From IMG/VR virus record IMGVR_UViG_3300042321_001441, positions 1 through 30,052 of that record: a stretch of 30,052 nucleotides of DNA. One strand, written 5' to 3'. Of the stretch, positions 1-7,335 are shown in pieces. Source of the stretch: a virus. The translations under genes were made by a program, and so were the position numbers. Under the pieces are notes generated by a model that was given only the letters and a program-made list of their open reading frames with translations, was not told the DNA's origin and did no database searches. Position 1 is the stretch's first letter. Each line of letters starts with the position of its first letter.

Positions 1-204
1 GAGCCTGAGGATGTGATCGCGCTGTACGTGGAATGGAACCGCCTGCTCGATGCCGGCAAGGTGGTGCTGGACACCGACCCGAGGAAGGTGAGCGCTGCAG
101 GCCTGACGCAGGTGCGGCCGATGGGTTCAGAACTGCCGCCTGCTGGTGAGCCACCGGATGAGGCAACACCGCCGCCGCAGGTGACGCCTGCTGGTGCGGC
201 TTAG
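1..204 (+). CDS. Phage portal protein, lambda family, C-terminal end (partial)
   Basis: The frame is open from the first base of the window, so this is the last 67 residues of a longer gene that begins upstream. The tail contains a helical stretch ending in the phrase VLDTDPRKVSAAG, followed by a Pro-rich end. From memory, lambda-family (GpB-like) portal proteins close with a similar LDxDPRxxSxxG phrase. The position directly before a protease/capsid fusion gene is also where this portal normally sits. The portal forms the dodecameric ring through which DNA enters the head. The identification rests on a short tail and on gene order, so it is a reasonable inference rather than a firm assignment. 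Confidence 0.6.
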   Translation, partial: EPEDVIALYVEWNRLLDAGKVVLDTDPRKVSAAGLTQVRPMGSELPPAGEPPDEATPPPQVTPAGAA

Positions 205-207
205 AAT
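202..207 (+). promoter_or_regulatory. Possible -10 element (TAGAAT) before the capsid gene
   Basis: TAGAAT overlaps the stop codon of the upstream gene and lies 27 bases before the capsid start codon. The seven-base string TAGAATC recurs before the sheath gene at 14451. No convincing -35 box is visible, and a six-base match in GC-rich DNA is weak evidence alone. Confidence 0.22.
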
Positions 208-228
208 CGAGACGCAATAGGAGCCGAC

Positions 229-2148
229 ATGAGCGAAGGTCTGCTACAGACCAGGGCGATGTTCGCCCCGGAGACGATCAACGTCGAGGAGCGAACGGTT
301 GAACTGGTGTGGACAACCGGTGCTCAGGTGCGCCGCGCGAGCTGGTCGCGTGGAGACTACATCGAGGAGCTGAGCTTGCAGCCTGGTGCTGTACGGCTCG
401 ACCGCCTGAACAAGGGTGGCCCGCTGCTTGATGCGCACGACTCCTATTCGCTGCGCAGCCAGATTGGTGTGGTGCAGCGAGCATGGCTGAATGGCACCGA
501 GGGCCGCGCCCTGGTGAAGTTCAGCCGGCGGGATGACGTCGAGCCCATCTTCCAAGATGTGATCGACGGCATCTACCGCAACGTGTCTGTGGGCTACAAG
601 GTCCACAAGACTGAGCGTAACGAGACCGGCGCAGTGCCGGTTGAGCGCGCAGTGGACTGGGAGCCCTATGAGCTCTCGCTGGTCCCGATCCCGGCTGATG
701 CCGGGGCCCAGGTGCGCTCCGAGGAGCCGCCTGCAACCCAACCTGAAAAGGAACGATCCATGACCCTTCCCGCTGATGGGGTGCAGGCTCCCGAGCCCAC
801 CCAGGACAACGAGACCCGAGCTGCTGCACCTGCTGCCGCTCCTGCCCCTGTGGCCCCTGCCGCCCCTGCGGTGAACGCCGATGAGGTGCGCGCTGGTGAG
901 CGCCGCCGGGTGAGCGACATTCTGGACGCCTGCCGCAAGGCTGGCCTGGACGGCAGCTTCGCCGAACAGCTGATCACCGACGGCACGCCGATCAACGATG
1001 CCCGGGCAATGATCATCGACAAGATGGCCGAGCGCCAGGCCAGCCAGCCGCAGACCATGCACGGCCGCGTCGAGGTTGTCACCGACCACGGCGAGAAGCG
1101 CGCCGAGGCGATGCTCCATGCCCTGGAGGCCCGCTCCGGCATGCGGAAGTGGGATGAAGGCGGCGCCCGCGAGTACCTTGGCACCACCCTGCTGGACATG
1201 GCGCGCGAGTGCGTGGAGCGCTCGGGCGTGAGCACCAAGGGGATGAGCAAGGAGGACCTGGCCGGCCGTGCCATGCACTCCACCACCGACTTCCCCCTGC
1301 TGCTGACCAGCATCCAGCGCGTGACGCTGAAGGGTGCCTACGAGGCGGAGCGCCAGACCTGGCGGCCGCTGGCGGAGCAGCGCAACCTGCCCGACTTCCG
1401 CGACATGAAGGAGATCGAGGTGGGCGGCCAGATGCTGCCTGAGGAGCTCAAGGAGCAGGGCGAGTACAAGTCCGGCACCGTGCAAGAGCAGGGCGGCAGC
1501 TGGAAGCTGACCGAGTACGGCAAGAAGGTGCTGGTCGGCCGCCGGCTGATCATCAACGACAACCTGGGCTACATCACCCGGATCATCCAGGTGCTGGGCC
1601 GCGGCGTCGCCACGTTCGAGGCCAACATGATGTGGGCCCTGATCACTAGCAACGCCAAGTGCACCAGCGACGGCAAGGCGCTGTTCCACGCTGACCACAA
1701 CAACACCGGCACCGGTGTGATCGGCGTGCCTGCAATCTCCGAAGCGCGTCAGAAGATGCGCAACCAGAAGGACTTCACTGGCAAGAACCCGCTGTATGTG
1801 GAGCCGCGGTACATCCTGCTGCCGACCGTGCTGGAGACCACCTTCGAGGTGTTCAACTCTCCCTTCACTCCGACTCAAACGAGCAACGCCAACCCGTTCA
1901 CCGGGAAGCTGACGCCGATCGTCGAGCCTCGCCTGGATGCGAGCAGCCTGCTCCAGTACTACATCGTGGGCGACTACCCCGGCGTGGACAAGCTGGTCTA
2001 TGGCTACCTGGAAGGCGAAGGCGGGCCCAGCATCGAGTCTGTGTCTGGCCGCGATCCTGACGGTGTGACCACCTACCTGCGCCACAGCTTCGGCGCTCAT
2101 GTGCCGCAGCACCAAGCCTTCTACCGCTCCAGCGGTGTGAACGCTTGA
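229..2148 (+). CDS. Prohead protease / major capsid protein fusion (Mu gpT-like capsid domain)
   Basis: This 639-residue protein joins two head functions. Residues ~15-165 look like an HK97-type prohead protease. Candidate catalytic residues are His70 (LLDAHDS), Ser120 in the RNVSVGY motif, and a Glu in the WEPYELSLVPIPAD stretch at 144-157. A Pro/Ala-rich linker (~165-220) follows. A charged segment (~220-300) may act as scaffold or delta domain. Residues ~330-639 resemble the Mu-like major head subunit gpT, including the ALFHADHNN motif. The protease would release the capsid part during head maturation. A GGAG ribosome site lies just upstream (aataggagccgacatg). The fused form is known in Mu/lambda-hybrid prophages. 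Long open frames on the opposite strand are codon-bias shadows. Confidence 0.9.
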   Translation: MSEGLLQTRAMFAPETINVEERTVELVWTTGAQVRRASWSRGDYIEELSLQPGAVRLDRLNKGGPLLDAHDSYSLRSQIGVVQRAWLNGTEGRALVKFSRRDDVEPIFQDVIDGIYRNVSVGYKVHKTERNETGAVPVERAVDWEPYELSLVPIPADAGAQVRSEEPPATQPEKERSMTLPADGVQAPEPTQDNETRAAAPAAAPAPVAPAAPAVNADEVRAGERRRVSDILDACRKAGLDGSFAEQLITDGTPINDARAMIIDKMAERQASQPQTMHGRVEVVTDHGEKRAEAMLHALEARSGMRKWDEGGAREYLGTTLLDMARECVERSGVSTKGMSKEDLAGRAMHSTTDFPLLLTSIQRVTLKGAYEAERQTWRPLAEQRNLPDFRDMKEIEVGGQMLPEELKEQGEYKSGTVQEQGGSWKLTEYGKKVLVGRRLIINDNLGYITRIIQVLGRGVATFEANMMWALITSNAKCTSDGKALFHADHNNTGTGVIGVPAISEARQKMRNQKDFTGKNPLYVEPRYILLPTVLETTFEVFNSPFTPTQTSNANPFTGKLTPIVEPRLDASSLLQYYIVGDYPGVDKLVYGYLEGEGGPSIESVSGRDPDGVTTYLRHSFGAHVPQHQAFYRSSGVNA

Positions 2149-2188
2149 TCTGAGCCGATCCAATCAACCACTGTCTGAGGACTGAATC

Positions 2189-2539
2189 ATGAAGGGTTAC
2201 GATCCGAGCACCGGTCTGGGGTTCATCCAGAACGGCCGCTATCTCGAAGTCACGCTGCCCTATGCCCGCACCGGCGGGCAGGGTGTGCTGGTGGGCACGC
2301 TGTTTGGCGTCTGCACCGTGGACGGTGCGCAGGGCGATGTGATCAACATCGACACCGAGGGCGTCTATGGGCTGGTGGCTGCGACTGGCAACGGCACTGA
2401 TGCGGTTCAGGGTGCTGTGGCGTATTGGGACGACACCAACAAGCGCATCACCCCGCAGCAATCGACTCACAACCCAGTGGGCAAGTTCATTGCCGCCAAA
2501 ACCACCAGCCAGGCCTTCGCTCACGTGAAGATCGGCTGA
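2189..2539 (+). CDS. DUF2190 family capsid decoration (cement) protein
   Basis: This 116-residue protein opens with an N-terminal phrase LGFIQNGRYLEVTLPY. Its middle carries alternating Gly/Val strands, with features such as GVLVGTLFGV, EGVYGL and VAYWDD, and it ends FAHVKIG. This pattern fits the DUF2190 family, small beta-rich proteins found directly after major capsid genes and thought to decorate the outer head surface. The position immediately after the protease/capsid fusion supports the call. A GAGGA site (tctgaggactgaatcatg) precedes the start. Its stop overlaps the next start codon in a TGATG, so the two genes are probably translationally coupled. Confidence 0.8.
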   Translation: MKGYDPSTGLGFIQNGRYLEVTLPYARTGGQGVLVGTLFGVCTVDGAQGDVINIDTEGVYGLVAATGNGTDAVQGAVAYWDDTNKRITPQQSTHNPVGKFIAAKTTSQAFAHVKIG

Positions 2540-2871
2540 TGAGAACCGACCTGGCGAGCATTGCTCTGCGCGCGGTGGTGCAGACCATGGGCGATCGTGA
2601 GCCCATGGAGTATCGCCGCGGCCAGGTCGTGCATGAGCTGCGCGGCGTCTTCCAGGCGTCGCACGTTGCGCTCGATCCAGAGACAGGAGTGCAGGTTCGG
2701 TCAACGCAACCTGTGCTCCTGATCAACGGCGCAGACCTCCCCCTGGAGCCGAAGCAGGGCGACACCGTGGTGGCGCGCAGCATCACCTACCGCGTGAGAG
2801 ACGCGCAGCCTGACGGCCACGGCGGCTGGCTGCTGATGCTGCATCGCTCTAACGCCGTGGTCGCGCCATGA
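2539..2871 (+). CDS. Probable head-tail attachment protein (lambda gpFII-like)
   Basis: This 110-residue protein starts at the ATG overlapping the upstream stop (TGATG). It has a helical N-terminus followed by beta strands: HELRGVFQASHVAL, VLLINGADLPLEPKQGDTVV, ITYRVRDAQPDGHGGWLLML. The small size and the pattern 'low-complexity start, then GD-V-V-xxxxYxVxxxxPDGxGxxxLxL' fit the Phage_attach / gpFII fold, which completes the head and forms the tail-docking ring. The position after the cement gene agrees. I recognise the fold pattern rather than a precise homologue. Its stop overlaps the next small gene (ATGA). Confidence 0.6.
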   Translation: MRTDLASIALRAVVQTMGDREPMEYRRGQVVHELRGVFQASHVALDPETGVQVRSTQPVLLINGADLPLEPKQGDTVVARSITYRVRDAQPDGHGGWLLMLHRSNAVVAP

Positions 2872-3017
2872 AGCGCGCCTTGCTGACCCTGCTGCTGATC
2901 GTCACCGCCCCGGCGGTCGTATCAGCCGTGGCTGCGGTTCTACAGTCCACGATCTGGCTCACTGCCGTGTTGCTGCTGCCGGTCTACGCCGTGCTGTTCG
3001 AGCTGATCCAGCCGTGA
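2868..3017 (+). CDS. Small membrane protein of 49 residues, function unknown
   Basis: This short frame fills the space between two head-tail genes. Its ATG overlaps the previous stop (ATGA) and its stop overlaps the next GTG start (GTGA), the coupling used throughout this operon. The product is almost entirely hydrophobic. After MKR come two likely membrane segments (residues ~4-25 and ~29-47) separated by a short QST turn, ending in ELIQP. A Lys-Arg start with a hydrophobic hairpin suggests an inner-membrane peptide, such as a holin-like or superinfection factor, but nothing identifies the function. The double coupling is the main reason to believe it is real. Confidence 0.55.
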   Translation: MKRALLTLLLIVTAPAVVSAVAAVLQSTIWLTAVLLLPVYAVLFELIQP

Positions 3018-3670
3018 CATCCCGCCGCCCCGAGCTTCGCGCTGCCTTCGTCGCCCGCCTGGGGCAGAACATCACCCCACCGCCCGCGCAAGGCCAGCAG
3101 CCTGGCCCGCCCACCTACCGCACGGCGGCCGAAGACCGAGTGCACACCGGCCGCCTGATGCCGGTCGAGGAACCCGAGCTGCCGGCCATCATCGTCCACA
3201 CCCGCGAAGCGGAGAAGATCCTCCGCCGCAGTTCCTCCGGCTGGAATGGATTTGAGGAGCGCCGCTGCATCGTCTCGATCGTTGTCGTCGCCCAGAGCTT
3301 CGATGACATCGACGCCGACCTCGACGTGATCGCTGCCCAGGTTGAGGCTGCCCTCCAGGCCTGGACCATCCCCGGCTTCGAGTCCTCCGATCCGTTCCTC
3401 GTCGACTCGGACATGGCCGACCCTGAGTTCGAGGGCAGCCTGGCCACCTCTGCCCTCACGCTGCGCTACAGCGTGGACTACATGACCCCCTACCGCTCCT
3501 GCAGCGACCCCTATGTGGATGCTGACGCCGCGGCTGGTGACGGCCCCCTGGAGCGCAGCGGGGCCTACCCTGGGGGTCAAGTCATGCCGGGCTGCCCGGC
3601 TACCAACACCGGCGACGCCTGCCCCATCGGTGAGGCTGAGCTGTTCTCTCAAGAGGAGCCGATCAACTGA
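3014..3670 (+). CDS. Probable tail terminator / tail completion protein
   Basis: This 218-residue product starts at a GTG that overlaps the upstream TGA. An N-terminal helix (RPELRAAFVARLGQ) precedes a beta strand carrying PAIIVHTREAE. Then comes a strand-helix unit where an RCIVSIVVVAQ strand is followed by an acidic amphipathic helix with repeated Asp (DDIDADLDVIAAQVEAAL). This 'strand, then long helix, then LTLRYSVDY strand' plan matches lambda gpU/gpZ-like tail terminators. The last ~45 residues are a Cys- and Gly-containing extension (residues ~172-218) that I do not recognise. Such a protein caps the tail tube and docks to the head. Family level is plausible; exact class is uncertain. 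Confidence 0.5.
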   Translation: MTSRRPELRAAFVARLGQNITPPPAQGQQPGPPTYRTAAEDRVHTGRLMPVEEPELPAIIVHTREAEKILRRSSSGWNGFEERRCIVSIVVVAQSFDDIDADLDVIAAQVEAALQAWTIPGFESSDPFLVDSDMADPEFEGSLATSALTLRYSVDYMTPYRSCSDPYVDADAAAGDGPLERSGAYPGGQVMPGCPATNTGDACPIGEAELFSQEEPIN

Positions 3671-3999
3671 TGACCACCCGTCGCAAGAAGGCCCCTGACC
3701 CTGCTCCTGCCCCTGCTGCAGAACCGCCTGCCGTCAGCGCCGCCAGCCTGGCGGAGTTCATCGGCATCGACGGCGACCCTCACCGGCTGGAGCAGGCCAT
3801 CGCCCTCGCCAGTGCTGCAGCCGCTGCTGAGCTGGAAGTCCCCGCCCTGCCCGCCGAGCTCTCCCACCCCCTGGCCCAGGCCGTCAAGCTGCTGGCATCC
3901 AAGCTGCTGATCACCGACCAGCTGGAGCATCCACCGGCTGCAGCTGATCTCCCCCTGGTGGTGCGGTACTACCTGAAGGTCGCCCGTGCTCAGGGTTAA
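3670..3999 (+). CDS. Small head-tail connector-like protein
   Basis: This 109-residue product starts in a TGATG overlap with its neighbour. The first ~25 residues are a basic, then Ala/Pro-rich disordered leader. The rest is predicted helical, with a typical HPLAQAVKLLASKLLI helix and an end reading DLPLVVRYYLKVARAQG. Helical proteins of about 100 residues with this 'A-x-x-LLA' helix and a C-terminal YY pair resemble gp6-like connector proteins, which add a ring under the portal. The evidence is pattern and neighbourhood only. The reading frame ends 14 bases beyond the start of the baseplate gene V, so the two overlap. Confidence 0.42.
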   Translation: MTTRRKKAPDPAPAPAAEPPAVSAASLAEFIGIDGDPHRLEQAIALASAAAAAELEVPALPAELSHPLAQAVKLLASKLLITDQLEHPPAAADLPLVVRYYLKVARAQG

Positions 4000-4456
4000 T
4001 CGCGACACCCAGATCACCTCTGGCGTCGGTGCGTTCGAGCACACCGAGGCCAGCCGCCGCATCGCCAACGTCATCCGCTATGGCGTGGTCAAGGAGACCG
4101 ACTACGAGAAGGCGCTGATCCGCGTCGAGCTCCAGGACGGCGAGCTGCTTACCGACTGGATTCCGTGGGTCACCCTGCGGGCCGGCAATGACAAGTTCTG
4201 GTGGGCGCCGGAGGAAGGCGAGGTGATGCTCCTGCTGGCCCCGTCGGGGGAGCTGGCCAATGCCGTCGCCCTGCCCGCAGCGTTCAGCAACCAGAACCAG
4301 AACGCAGCCGAGCCGACCATCCAGCGGCAGACCTTCGAGGATGGCACCGTGATCGAGTACGACCGGGCGGCGCACCGCTACCTGATCGACGCGACTGCCA
4401 GCGACAGCGAGGTGATCGTCAAGGCTGGCATCATCCACCTCAACCCGACGAGCTGA
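3986..4456 (+). CDS. V: Baseplate assembly protein V (central spike)
   Basis: This 156-residue protein has the order expected for P2 gpV. An OB-fold-like start holds strands RIANVIRYGVV, ALIRVELQDGELLTDWIPWV and the motif WWAPEEGEVMLLLAPSGE. Next is a short loop, then a beta-helical C-terminus (FEDGTVIEYDRAAHRY, EVIVKAGIIHLNPTS). The trimer forms the spike that punctures the outer membrane. Family members are often ~200 residues; this one lacks the long apex, which agrees with a separate PAAR tip encoded next. The GTG start lies within the preceding gene and has GAAGG about 7 bases upstream. The stop overlaps the PAAR start. Confidence 0.88.
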   Translation: MLRVNRDTQITSGVGAFEHTEASRRIANVIRYGVVKETDYEKALIRVELQDGELLTDWIPWVTLRAGNDKFWWAPEEGEVMLLLAPSGELANAVALPAAFSNQNQNAAEPTIQRQTFEDGTVIEYDRAAHRYLIDATASDSEVIVKAGIIHLNPTS

Positions 4457-4713
4457 TGCCCCAGGTCGCGCGCGTGGGAGACGCCGGCAGCCACGGCGGC
4501 ACGATCATCACCGGCAGCGAGGACGTGCTGACCAACGATCGGGGCACCGCGAGGGTGGGCGACACCTACAACTGCCCCATCCACGGGCCCAACCCGATCG
4601 TGACCGGCAGCCCGGACATCACCGCGAACAGCCGGCCCGTGGCGCGCGTGGGGGATCAGACTGCATGCGGGGCAACCATCGTCGCGGGCAGCCCCGACAC
4701 GCTCGCCAACTGA
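4456..4713 (+). CDS. PAAR-domain spike tip protein
   Basis: The 85-residue product is essentially a bare PAAR domain with three Gly/Asp repeats (VARVGDAG, TARVGDTY, VARVGDQT). Likely metal ligands are His13 (SHGG), Cys and His in NCPIHG, and Cys in TACG. PAAR proteins form a zinc-bound cone that sharpens the end of the gpV/VgrG spike. Its gene begins inside the stop codon of V, so one spike and one tip are probably made together. In P2 the tip metal site lies inside gpV itself; here it is a separate polypeptide, as in several contractile injection systems. The call is firm. Confidence 0.92.
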   Translation: MPQVARVGDAGSHGGTIITGSEDVLTNDRGTARVGDTYNCPIHGPNPIVTGSPDITANSRPVARVGDQTACGATIVAGSPDTLAN

Positions 4714-4722
4714 GGAGGCACC

Positions 4723-5061
4723 ATGGCTGGAATGAGCAGGACAACGGGCGAGGCCCTGGGAGGATTCGACCACCTGCGCCAGTCCATCCAGGACATCCTC
4801 ACCACGCCGGTGGGCACCAGGGTGCACCGTCGAGACTATGGCAGCCGGCTGACGCAGCTGGTTGACCGGCCGGTGAATCAGTCCCTGGTGTCGGAGCTGG
4901 TGGCGGCAACTGCCGAGGCACTCGATCGGTGGGAGCCGCGGCTGAAGCTGGACGAGGTGCAGATCGATTCGGTGAGCGAGAATGGCCAGATCGAGCTGAG
5001 TCTTGTTGGCTACTATCTGGTCAACGGTCAGCGCATCACGCTTGAGGGGCTGGTGGTCTGA
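4723..5061 (+). CDS. W: Baseplate wedge protein W (gp25/lysozyme-like family)
   Basis: This 112-residue protein has the gpW/gp25 signature. A helix with HLRQSIQDILTTPVGTRV is followed by the conserved RRDYGSRLTQLVDRPVN stretch, a helix (ALDRWEPRLKLDEVQI) and a last beta hairpin. It is part of the inner baseplate ring and helps to trigger sheath assembly. A strong GAGGAGG site sits before ATG 4723. The length matches P2 gpW closely. It is coupled to J by a TGATG overlap. The related T4 protein is gp25; the lysozyme in the family name does not imply enzymatic activity. Confidence 0.93.
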   Translation: MAGMSRTTGEALGGFDHLRQSIQDILTTPVGTRVHRRDYGSRLTQLVDRPVNQSLVSELVAATAEALDRWEPRLKLDEVQIDSVSENGQIELSLVGYYLVNGQRITLEGLVV

Positions 5062-6032
5062 TGACGACGATCGACTTCAGCTCCATCCCGGCGCCGATCA
5101 TCATTGAGGAGCTGGACTACGAAGCGATCCTCGAGGAGATGATCGCCGACCTGCGCGCGCGCGATCCCAGCTACACGGAGATCCTCGAGTCAGACCCCGG
5201 GGTGAAGATCCTGGAGGTGGCAGCCGCCAGGGAGCTTACCCTGCGCCAGCGAGTGAACGATGCGCTGCGGGCGACGCTGCTGCGGTTCGCCATCGGCGCG
5301 GACATGGACAACCTGGCAGCGTTCTATGGCGTCACCCGACTGCTGAACGAGGAGGACGAGGCGCTGCGGCTGCGGACCATCGAGCGGATCATGGGCAGCA
5401 GCACCGCCGGCGGCGCGGCCTGGTATCGCTACCAGGCGCTGTCGGCGGATGACCGGGTAAAGGATGCAGCGGTGAGCAGCCCGGAGCCTGGCGAGGTGCT
5501 GGTGTCGATCCTGAGCGACGAGGCCTACGACGTCGAGACAGCGACGGGCGAAACCCTGGACGTGATTGGCGGCGACTTCGGGCTGCAGCGCAACACGGGC
5601 GAGACTGATGCGGCCTACCGCGCACGGATCCTGGCGTTCGTGGAGGCCAGCGGTGGCGCCGGCCTGGCCAGCCAAGCCCTTCTCGATGCCGTGAACGATC
5701 GCCTGCAGGCCGATAACGTGCGGGTGCTCACCGACACCGTGACGGTGGAAGGGGCGACGATCATCCCGGTCAACGTGACGGCTCAGGTGTGGCTGTATCC
5801 GGGGACCCATGAGGCGGTGTTCCAGGGCCTTGAGGCTGGCCTGCGGGACGCCTTCGCCGCCCAGGCTGGTCTGGGCTGGGACGTGACGACAAGCTGGCTG
5901 ATCGCCCAGCTGCACCCCGCCGGAGTACAGCGCGTGATCTTGACAGCACCAGCAGCGAACGTAGTCTGTTCGGCAAGTGATGCGCCGGCACTGGGCACCA
6001 TCACGCTCACCCTGGCGGGTCGTGATCGATGA
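5061..6032 (+). CDS. J: Baseplate assembly protein J
   Basis: This 323-residue product is close in length to P2 gpJ (about 300). Typical marks are the start IDFSSIPAPIIIEELDYEAI, the LESDPGVKILEVAAARE motif, the RLRTIERIMGSSTAGGAAWYR loop, and the Thr/Val-rich VTVEGATIIPVNVTAQVWL strand. J polymerises as the baseplate wedge with W and I (related to T4 gp6). It overlaps W by one base and tail gene I by four bases (ATGA), preserving the P2 order W-J-I. Nothing is truncated. Confidence 0.93.
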   Translation: MTTIDFSSIPAPIIIEELDYEAILEEMIADLRARDPSYTEILESDPGVKILEVAAARELTLRQRVNDALRATLLRFAIGADMDNLAAFYGVTRLLNEEDEALRLRTIERIMGSSTAGGAAWYRYQALSADDRVKDAAVSSPEPGEVLVSILSDEAYDVETATGETLDVIGGDFGLQRNTGETDAAYRARILAFVEASGGAGLASQALLDAVNDRLQADNVRVLTDTVTVEGATIIPVNVTAQVWLYPGTHEAVFQGLEAGLRDAFAAQAGLGWDVTTSWLIAQLHPAGVQRVILTAPAANVVCSASDAPALGTITLTLAGRDR

Positions 6033-6961
6033 GTCGATACGACCTGCTGCCGCCTAATGCGACGCAGCTGGAGCGCGACCTGTCGCGTGCGACCAGCTTC
6101 CTGGAGCGCGTCGGGCGGCCAGTGCCAACGATCCGCACCGCGAAGCGGGTCAACATCCCCGACGGCGTGGTGCCGTGGCTGGTGTTCGAGTACGGGCTGG
6201 GCGAGCTGCTGCCGTACCTGTCAGACCAGCGGCAAGCAATCGTCGAGGGTGTGCAGTGGCAGCGGATCCGGGGGACGCCGGCAGCGCTGCAGATTGCGCT
6301 GGGATGGATCGGCCTGGTTGCCACGCTGGAGGAGTCCGAGGCCGGGACCCTGCGGTGGGCTGAGTACCAGCTGGGGCTGGAGGCCGCGCCGGATGATCTG
6401 GGGCAGATCAGCCAGCTGGTGGGCATAGCGCGGATCAGCCAGCCAATCCGCAGCCGCCTGTTCAGGGTCTACGGCGGGTATGACGAGCGGCGGTTCCTGC
6501 TCGATGACCACCTGCTGGGCGAGGGCCTGCTGTGCGACCACAGCGGGGTCTATGACCTCGGACCAGGGTGGCCGCAGCTGAGCTTCGGCCGGCGGTTCAG
6601 CGCGGGGGTCGAGGCTGAGGCGACAGTGGGTGTCACCAGCTCGAAGCGGTTCGGCGCTTATGTCGAGTACCCAGACCGGTGGCTGCTGGACCGCGACCTG
6701 CTGAGCGACAGCTGGCATGTGCCCAACCATCCGCTGGTGCACACGTCGGTGAGCGACTCGCGGCTGACCTCGACGAGTGCGTCAAGCGAGATGAGCAGCT
6801 ACTGGGATGAGCGGACGTGGACCGAGGCGGCCGTGTGGCTGAATCCTGCGGGCGCGAGTGTGGGGCTGAGGATCAGCCGGTCTGGGGAAGGCTGGTGGGC
6901 GCCGTGGAATCAGAGCTGGTGGTGGGAGGTTAGCCTGTATGCAGACTCGATTGGGGACTGA
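6029..6961 (+). CDS. I: Tail protein I (baseplate wedge) with a C-terminal extension
   Basis: Residues ~1-190 fit P2 gpI: start YDLLPPNATQLERDLSRAT, the LLPYLSDQRQAIVEGVQW motif, then GTPAALQIALGWIG. P2 gpI is about 176 residues; this protein has 310. The extra ~120 C-terminal residues contain repeated RWLLDRDLL/RFLLDDHLLG phrases and a Trp-rich end (GEGWWAPWNQSWWWEVSLY), and may attach the nonstandard adsorption proteins encoded next. It acts in the baseplate wedge with J and W. The start codon overlaps the stop of J (ATGA). Confidence 0.88.
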   Translation: MSRYDLLPPNATQLERDLSRATSFLERVGRPVPTIRTAKRVNIPDGVVPWLVFEYGLGELLPYLSDQRQAIVEGVQWQRIRGTPAALQIALGWIGLVATLEESEAGTLRWAEYQLGLEAAPDDLGQISQLVGIARISQPIRSRLFRVYGGYDERRFLLDDHLLGEGLLCDHSGVYDLGPGWPQLSFGRRFSAGVEAEATVGVTSSKRFGAYVEYPDRWLLDRDLLSDSWHVPNHPLVHTSVSDSRLTSTSASSEMSSYWDERTWTEAAVWLNPAGASVGLRISRSGEGWWAPWNQSWWWEVSLYADSIGD

Positions 6962-6964
6962 TTG

Positions 6965-7333
6965 ATGGCGGCGCCAAACCTCAAGAGCCCGGAAACGATC
7001 ACGTCAGTCAACGCGAAGACCCAGCCGTATAGCTGTACGACGACGCTTGCCGCAGCGCTGTCCAACAGCGCGAACAGCAATCAAGTGCTGCTGGTAAGCA
7101 CGATTACGGCAGCGAATGTGGATGGCGTGGACCCGTTTAATGTAGACGTGGCGCTTCGCCGTGGTGGTGTGGACACCTACATGGCGAAGGCGTCGCCAGT
7201 GAAGGCAGGCGAGACGCTTGTGGTGCGAAGCCGCGAAGAAGTGCTGAACGTGGAAGAGGGTGATGCGATCGTTGCCCGCGCCAGCGGTGCAGGCAAGATC
7301 GACTTGCTCATTACTTACAACCGGATTTCCTGA
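6965..7333 (+). CDS. Small virion structural protein, cyanophage type
   Basis: I chose ATG 6965 rather than TTG 6962 because GGGGA lies about 8 bases before it. The 122-residue product is beta-rich. It has SVNAKTQ early, a strand VLLVSTITAANVDGVDPFNVDVAL, then ETLVVRSREEVLNVEEGDAIVARA and a final DLLITYNRIS. From memory, small proteins with this same order (xANVDGxxxxxVDVxL, then ETLVVxxxxxxLxLExGDxIxVxASxxxxxDxxxSYxEIS) are frequent structural components of cyanophages and other marine phages. The exact role is unknown; a baseplate or fibre accessory fits the context, next to tail gene I. Confidence 0.6.
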   Translation: MAAPNLKSPETITSVNAKTQPYSCTTTLAAALSNSANSNQVLLVSTITAANVDGVDPFNVDVALRRGGVDTYMAKASPVKAGETLVVRSREEVLNVEEGDAIVARASGAGKIDLLITYNRIS

Positions 7334-7335
7334 TC

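Noticed and set aside
244-2163. A 639-residue open frame on the minus strand over the capsid gene
   Set aside because: It mirrors the codon bias of the plus-strand capsid gene, has low-complexity His/Leu/Gly content, and no ribosome site. Similar long minus frames over 11036-12232, 14440-16938, 17996-19204 and 24168-25409 are rejected for the same reason.
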